Of a stretch of DNA of 17,425 bases, positions 15,478 through 17,425 are shown piece by piece. The DNA lies in assembly GCA_002399565.1 (NCBI GenBank), contig DHDW01000006.1, positions 12,912 through 30,336 on the forward strand, read 5' to 3'. The position numbers and the translations under genes were made by a program. Source of the stretch: Bacteroidales bacterium UBA4866. Lineage in GTDB: Bacteria > Bacteroidota > Bacteroidia > Bacteroidales > P3. Within the stretch, counting starts at the first letter, position 1; each line of letters opens with the position of its first letter. The notes under the pieces were generated by a model. It did no database searches. It was not told the DNA's origin and saw only the letters and a program-made list of their open reading frames with translations.

Positions 15478-15485
15478 TATTTTTG
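15478..15485 (+). promoter_or_regulatory. -7 promoter element for the TauE/SafE gene
   Basis: TATTTTTG followed by CAT matches TAnnTTTG, 15 bp before the ATG at 15501. It also overlaps an in-frame TTG at 15483, which therefore cannot be the translation start of this transcript. Confidence 0.55.
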
Positions 15486-15500
15486 CATATAGATTACATA

Positions 15501-16292
15501 ATGAGCATAACATTAATACTAATTCTCGTAATATCAGGACTCTTTGTTGGGTTTATCAATACCCTTTCAGCAGGAGGAACAGTAATCTCAATAGCTCTCT
15601 TTTTAGCTTTGGGAATGCCTGCAAATGCTGCAAATGCAACAAATAGAGTACAGGTTTTAATTCAATCTTTTAGTGCAAGTCTTCTTTTTAAGCAGAAGAA
15701 ACTAATAGAAAGCAGAAGAATAATGCAATTGGCAATACCAACAATGATTGGAGCAATTGTAGGATCTGTTTTTGCAAGCCTTATAGAACAAAACCTTTTC
15801 CCCTATTTTATGGGAACAATCCTTCTAATAATGATTGTTCTTATGTTCTACAAGCCAAAACTATTGTTTGAAGATAATCCCCAAAAGGCAGATAAGCCAT
15901 TAACCCTTATAAACTATTTAGCTTTTTTTGCAATTGGAGTTTATGGAGGATTTATTCAAGTAGGTACAGGCTATTTCTTAATCTTAGCCTCATCAATGAT
16001 GCTTGGCTACGACCTAATCAAAACCTCTGCCCTCAAAGTCTCAGTAATGTTCCTCTATACCATTGTTGCAATTTGTATTTTTATGCTTGATAGCAAAATA
16101 TATTGGACCTATGGACTTCTGCATTCCTTAGGAGGAGTTGTAGGCTCGTGGATTGCAACCAAATTCGCCCTCAAAAAAGGAGCAAATTTTGTTCGTTGGG
16201 TAATAATAGTAGTCATCATCCTAACCGCCCTCAACCTCTTTGGAATAATAGACCCAAAACCATTCTTCAATCAAATTCTTAGTGCAAAATAA
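15501..16292 (+). CDS. TauE/SafE-family membrane permease
   Basis: A 263-residue inner-membrane protein with about eight transmembrane segments, of the TauE/SafE (DUF81) family. Members export or import small sulphur-containing anions and related compounds. The two-fold internal repeat is visible: GFINTLSAGGTVIS at 17-30 in the first half and GVYGGFIQVGTGYFL at 146-160 in the second, with NATNRV at 45-50 and SALKVSVMF at 176-184 at matching positions. The central hydrophilic loop lies around 118-135. I chose the ATG at 15501 because the upstream TTG lies within the -7 promoter element. The gene is monocistronic, except that a 48-codon ORF follows 7 bp after it. The substrate cannot be deduced. 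Confidence 0.88.
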   Translation: MSITLILILVISGLFVGFINTLSAGGTVISIALFLALGMPANAANATNRVQVLIQSFSASLLFKQKKLIESRRIMQLAIPTMIGAIVGSVFASLIEQNLFPYFMGTILLIMIVLMFYKPKLLFEDNPQKADKPLTLINYLAFFAIGVYGGFIQVGTGYFLILASSMMLGYDLIKTSALKVSVMFLYTIVAICIFMLDSKIYWTYGLLHSLGGVVGSWIATKFALKKGANFVRWVIIVVIILTALNLFGIIDPKPFFNQILSAK

Positions 16293-16299
16293 CATTTAG

Positions 16300-16446
16300 A
16301 TGCCTTATCATAAGGCTGGAATTACAAATTCTTATAATAATATAGTGTGTGATTGTAAATGCTGCACGACGGACTTTGAGAAACTCGATTTTATGAGTGT
16401 AATTAGCAAATTCGCAATTAATAATGTTGCAGATGAAATATTTTAA
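16300..16446 (+). CDS. 48-residue Cys-rich ORF abutting the repeat element, possibly truncated
   Basis: An open frame of 48 codons from ATG (MPYHKAGITNSYNN...) with a cysteine cluster, CDCKCC, at residues 17-22 and a helical-looking tail ending NNVADEIF. I do not recognise it. It starts 7 bp after the permease stop and ends with TAA immediately before the terminal repeat of the right MITE-like element. The element may have cut off a longer gene, and the real product may be absent. No strong ribosome binding site is visible. It may also be non-coding. Confidence 0.35.
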   Translation: MPYHKAGITNSYNNIVCDCKCCTTDFEKLDFMSVISKFAINNVADEIF

Positions 16447-16452
16447 TTAAGG

Positions 16453-16483
16453 TTGACAAAACAAAGAAATTTTCGTACCTTTG
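16453..16483 (+). promoter_or_regulatory. Outward-facing promoter of right element
   Basis: TTG at 16453-16455 and TACCTTTG at 16476-16483 are separated by exactly 20 nt, a full Bacteroidota promoter match. The left copy conserves both boxes and the spacing. The transcript would run rightwards through the palindromes and repeats, away from the housekeeping segment. Confidence 0.72.
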
Positions 16484-16578
16484 CAAAAGTAAAGAAGCCA
16501 CAGTCAAATTCTTTATTCTCGAATTAAAGAGAAATAAAAATACCTTAAAAAATCTCCCTTTTTTATAGAAATATCTGT

Positions 16579-16638
16579 GGTATATACCCAAGCACTCCTA
16601 CGGTGTATACCCCAATTGCCCTATGGTATATACCATAG
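16579..16638. repeat. Three GGTATATACC-type palindromes at 23-bp period (right element)
   Basis: GGTATATACC is found at 16579-16588, a one-base variant GGTGTATACC at 16602-16611, and GGTATATACC at 16625-16634 inside CTATGGTATATACCATAG (16621-16638). The 23-bp period is the same as in the left copy. Confidence 0.7.
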
Positions 16639-16689
16639 CATTCCTCCACTCCATACCATGACCACATTAAAACTTTGTTTTAAGAGAAC

Positions 16690-16752
16690 AAAACAAGGAT
16701 TTATTTTACTCAAACGAAGTTATAATTTACTCAAACGAAGTTCTGTTTTGCT
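16690..16752 (+). repeat. Three 21-bp tandem repeats in right element
   Basis: The units are 16690-16710, 16711-16731 and 16732-16752. The last two both begin CAAACGAAGTT. In translation they give a 7-residue repeat (LLKRSYN, LLKRSSI), which explains the apparent small ORF across the element. Confidence 0.7.
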
Positions 16753-16867
16753 GAAGCTTCTTATTCTTGCTCCTTTTTCTTATCTTCTATCATTTTCTTG
16801 ATAATTGGACACAACCTTAAAAGCCGGTAAGTCCTGTTTTAATATGAGCTTTTGTCTTGCAACGGTC

Positions 16868-17065
16868 TTATGTTATTTTGAATAATAATAATCCACTGTA
16901 GGATGGTCTGTTTACTGCACTAACACCTTTATTATAATGTCTTTTGATAAGTTTATCTATCTTCTCCCAATCTATTATTGAATTAATTTGATTGAAGAAT
17001 ACTTCTTTGACTTTTCTTTTATCTGCTGCAAGGTCTGCAAAACTTGTGAGTTCTATCTTATTCAT
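16868..17065 (-). pseudogene. Truncated IS5-like transposase N-terminus
   Basis: A 65-residue fragment, MNKIELTSFADLAADKRKVK..., ending in RPSYSGLLLFKIT. The pattern of an N-terminal helical region followed by a P(S/A)Y...LL(L/M)FK block is typical of the start of IS5/IS1182-type transposases in Bacteroidota. The catalytic DDE domain is missing. The frame stops at TAA exactly where a second copy of the IS end (16837-16869) begins, so the gene was cut by insertion or recombination. It keeps a -7 element right before its ATG. Confidence 0.7.
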
Positions 17066-17069
17066 AGTG

Positions 17070-17077
17070 CAAAGATA
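17070..17077 (-). promoter_or_regulatory. -7 element of the IS5-like transposase remnant
   Basis: TATCTTTG on the minus strand lies 4 bp before the transposase ATG, so a transcript would be leaderless or nearly so. No TTG is seen at -33. Confidence 0.4.
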
Positions 17078-17146
17078 AGCAAAATATATGACTTAATATT
17101 CTGTTTATTAGCTTTTAATACTGAATCTTACCTCGCAACGGTCTTT

Positions 17147-17285
17147 TATTATAATTTACTAAAACGAGGATTAAATTTTACATCCTGCCACCTTGCACTA
17201 TACATCCTGCCACCTTGCAAAATTTATTCCTCCTTTTAGCAAATTTATTCCTTGTTTTACTAATTTCATCCTTCCTTTGATAAAA
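17147..17285. repeat. Field of degenerate 21-22-bp repeats
   Basis: After the IS end there are about six related units of 20-22 bp. One is in reverse orientation (AATTTACTAAAACGAGGATT, about 17153-17172). The others are forward, with cores such as ATTTATTCCTCCTTTTAGCA and ATTTATTCCTTGTTTTACTA. The reverse unit resembles the 21-bp repeats of the MITE-like elements. Units are adjacent without unique spacers. Confidence 0.55.
17179..17219 (+). repeat. Exact 19-bp tandem pair, 22-bp period
   Basis: TACATCCTGCCACCTTGCA occurs at 17179-17197 and again at 17201-17219, separated by CTA. It is noticeably richer in GC than its surroundings. Confidence 0.85.
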
Positions 17286-17301
17286 AATATTTCTAATTTT
17301 T

Positions 17302-17332
17302 TTGGCTGTAAAAGAAAAAAACTATATATTTG
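17302..17332 (+). promoter_or_regulatory. Consensus Bacteroidota promoter near the right edge
   Basis: TTG at 17302-17304, a 20-nt spacer and TATATTTG at 17325-17332 form a full match to TTG-N19-21-TAnnTTTG. It points at the partial ORF beginning at 17357. Confidence 0.65.
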
Positions 17333-17356
17333 TTGCAAATTATAAATCATATTTTT

Positions 17357-17425
17357 ATGATAGTTTTAAATTATAATTTCCTATTCCTTCTTTATGTTAT
17401 TCTTATAACATTACCTTTCCTATGT
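17357..17425 (+). CDS. Start of an ORF cut by the window end, hydrophobic N-terminus
   Basis: Twenty-three codons are visible from an ATG 24 bp after a consensus promoter: MIVLNYNFLFLLYVILITLP, then FLC. The stretch is almost wholly hydrophobic and would be a membrane segment or signal sequence. The Cys at position 23 could be a lipoprotein cysteine, but the residues before it do not fit the lipobox well. The product cannot be told from this fragment. Confidence 0.4.
   Translation, partial: MIVLNYNFLFLLYVILITLPFLC

Larger units (their letters stand above)
16447..16823 (+). repeat. MITE-like repeat, right copy
   Basis: An element of about 374 bp bounded by 9-bp terminal inverted repeats, TTAAGGTTG at 16447-16455 and CAACCTTAA at 16812-16820. 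Identity to the left copy runs to at least 16823. In order it holds a promoter (16453-16483), a CCACAG/CTGTGG pair that can close a stem around an extra A/T-rich piece of about 42 bp, three 23-bp spaced palindromes, a hairpin (CTTTGTTTT at 16673-16681 with AAAACAAGG at 16690-16698) and three 21-bp repeats. No target-site duplication is obvious. It has no transposase gene. It lies directly against IS5-like remnants on its outer side. Confidence 0.78.
16837..17145. repeat. Direct repeat of an IS terminus (16837-16869 and 17113-17145)
   Basis: Two 33-nt segments in the same orientation share TTTTAATA at one end and GCAACGGTCTT at the other (24 of 33 positions equal, with the last 14 nt differing at one site). 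In the transposase direction both begin AAGACCGTTGC. They look like the same upstream end of two related insertion sequences, with the second lying inside the remains of the first. Confidence 0.55.

Noticed and set aside
15483..15500. Upstream TTG start for the TauE/SafE gene
   Set aside because: The TTG is part of the -7 promoter box TATTTTTG, so it would not be in the mRNA. The ATG at 15501 gives a normal family N-terminus.
17147..17285. Possible CRISPR array
   Set aside because: Units of 20-22 bp are degenerate, change orientation and have no unique spacers of regular length. No cas gene is nearby.
1..17425. tRNA or rRNA genes
   Set aside because: I saw no cloverleaf with a T-loop GGTTCRA motif and no rRNA-like conserved stretch on either strand. 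This is a reading by eye, not a covariance-model scan.

Overview
The window looks like chromosomal DNA of a low-GC member of the Bacteroidota, most likely the order Bacteroidales. The evidence is the set of promoters with the Bacteroidota -7 motif TAnnTTTG, a fused LpxC-FabZ, the rpmG-DUF4295-ftsY-rimO neighbourhood, an adjacent acyltransferase pair resembling GlsA/GlsB (glycine lipid synthesis), and an ECF sigma factor followed by a PFKVPENYF-type membrane protein. The assignment rests on gene content read by eye, not on a search.

Layout. Positions 1-334 are one copy of a MITE-like repeat. A forward housekeeping run follows at 549-5656: glsA-like, glsB-like, engB, pfkA and purH, with gaps of 14-23 bp suggesting one operon. 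mreB (5778-6800) stands alone and converges on the reverse lpxC/fabZ-lpxA pair (6912-9103), with two inverted repeats in the gap. Next come a secreted protein of unknown function (9341-9814), rpmG and a DUF4295 gene ending in a clear terminator, then ftsY, an outer-membrane beta-barrel gene, rimO and a TPR gene. An ECF sigma factor, a single-pass membrane protein and a Spy/CpxP-like periplasmic protein (13711-15325) form a probable envelope-stress module with a strong terminator. A TauE/SafE-family permease (15501-16292) and a 48-codon ORF follow. The second MITE-like copy (16447-16823) is inverted relative to the first. Beyond it are remnants of an IS5-like element, a field of about 21-bp degenerate repeats, and a consensus promoter driving an ORF cut by the window end.

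How it fits together. Almost all central genes serve cell envelope construction (lipid A, lipoamino acid lipid, cell shape, membrane targeting), ribosome function (L33, RimO, EngB), or core metabolism (PfkA, PurH). The unusual part is the edges. Two about 94% identical (over the central 225 bp), inverted elements bracket the housekeeping segment. Each has short terminal inverted repeats, three palindromes spaced exactly 23 bp, 21-bp repeats, and an outward-facing promoter with an identical 20-nt spacer. Several neighbourhoods usually conserved in Bacteroidales are also broken: no rpmB before rpmG, no mreCD after mreB, and no lpxD before lpxC. This is consistent with a rearranged genome.
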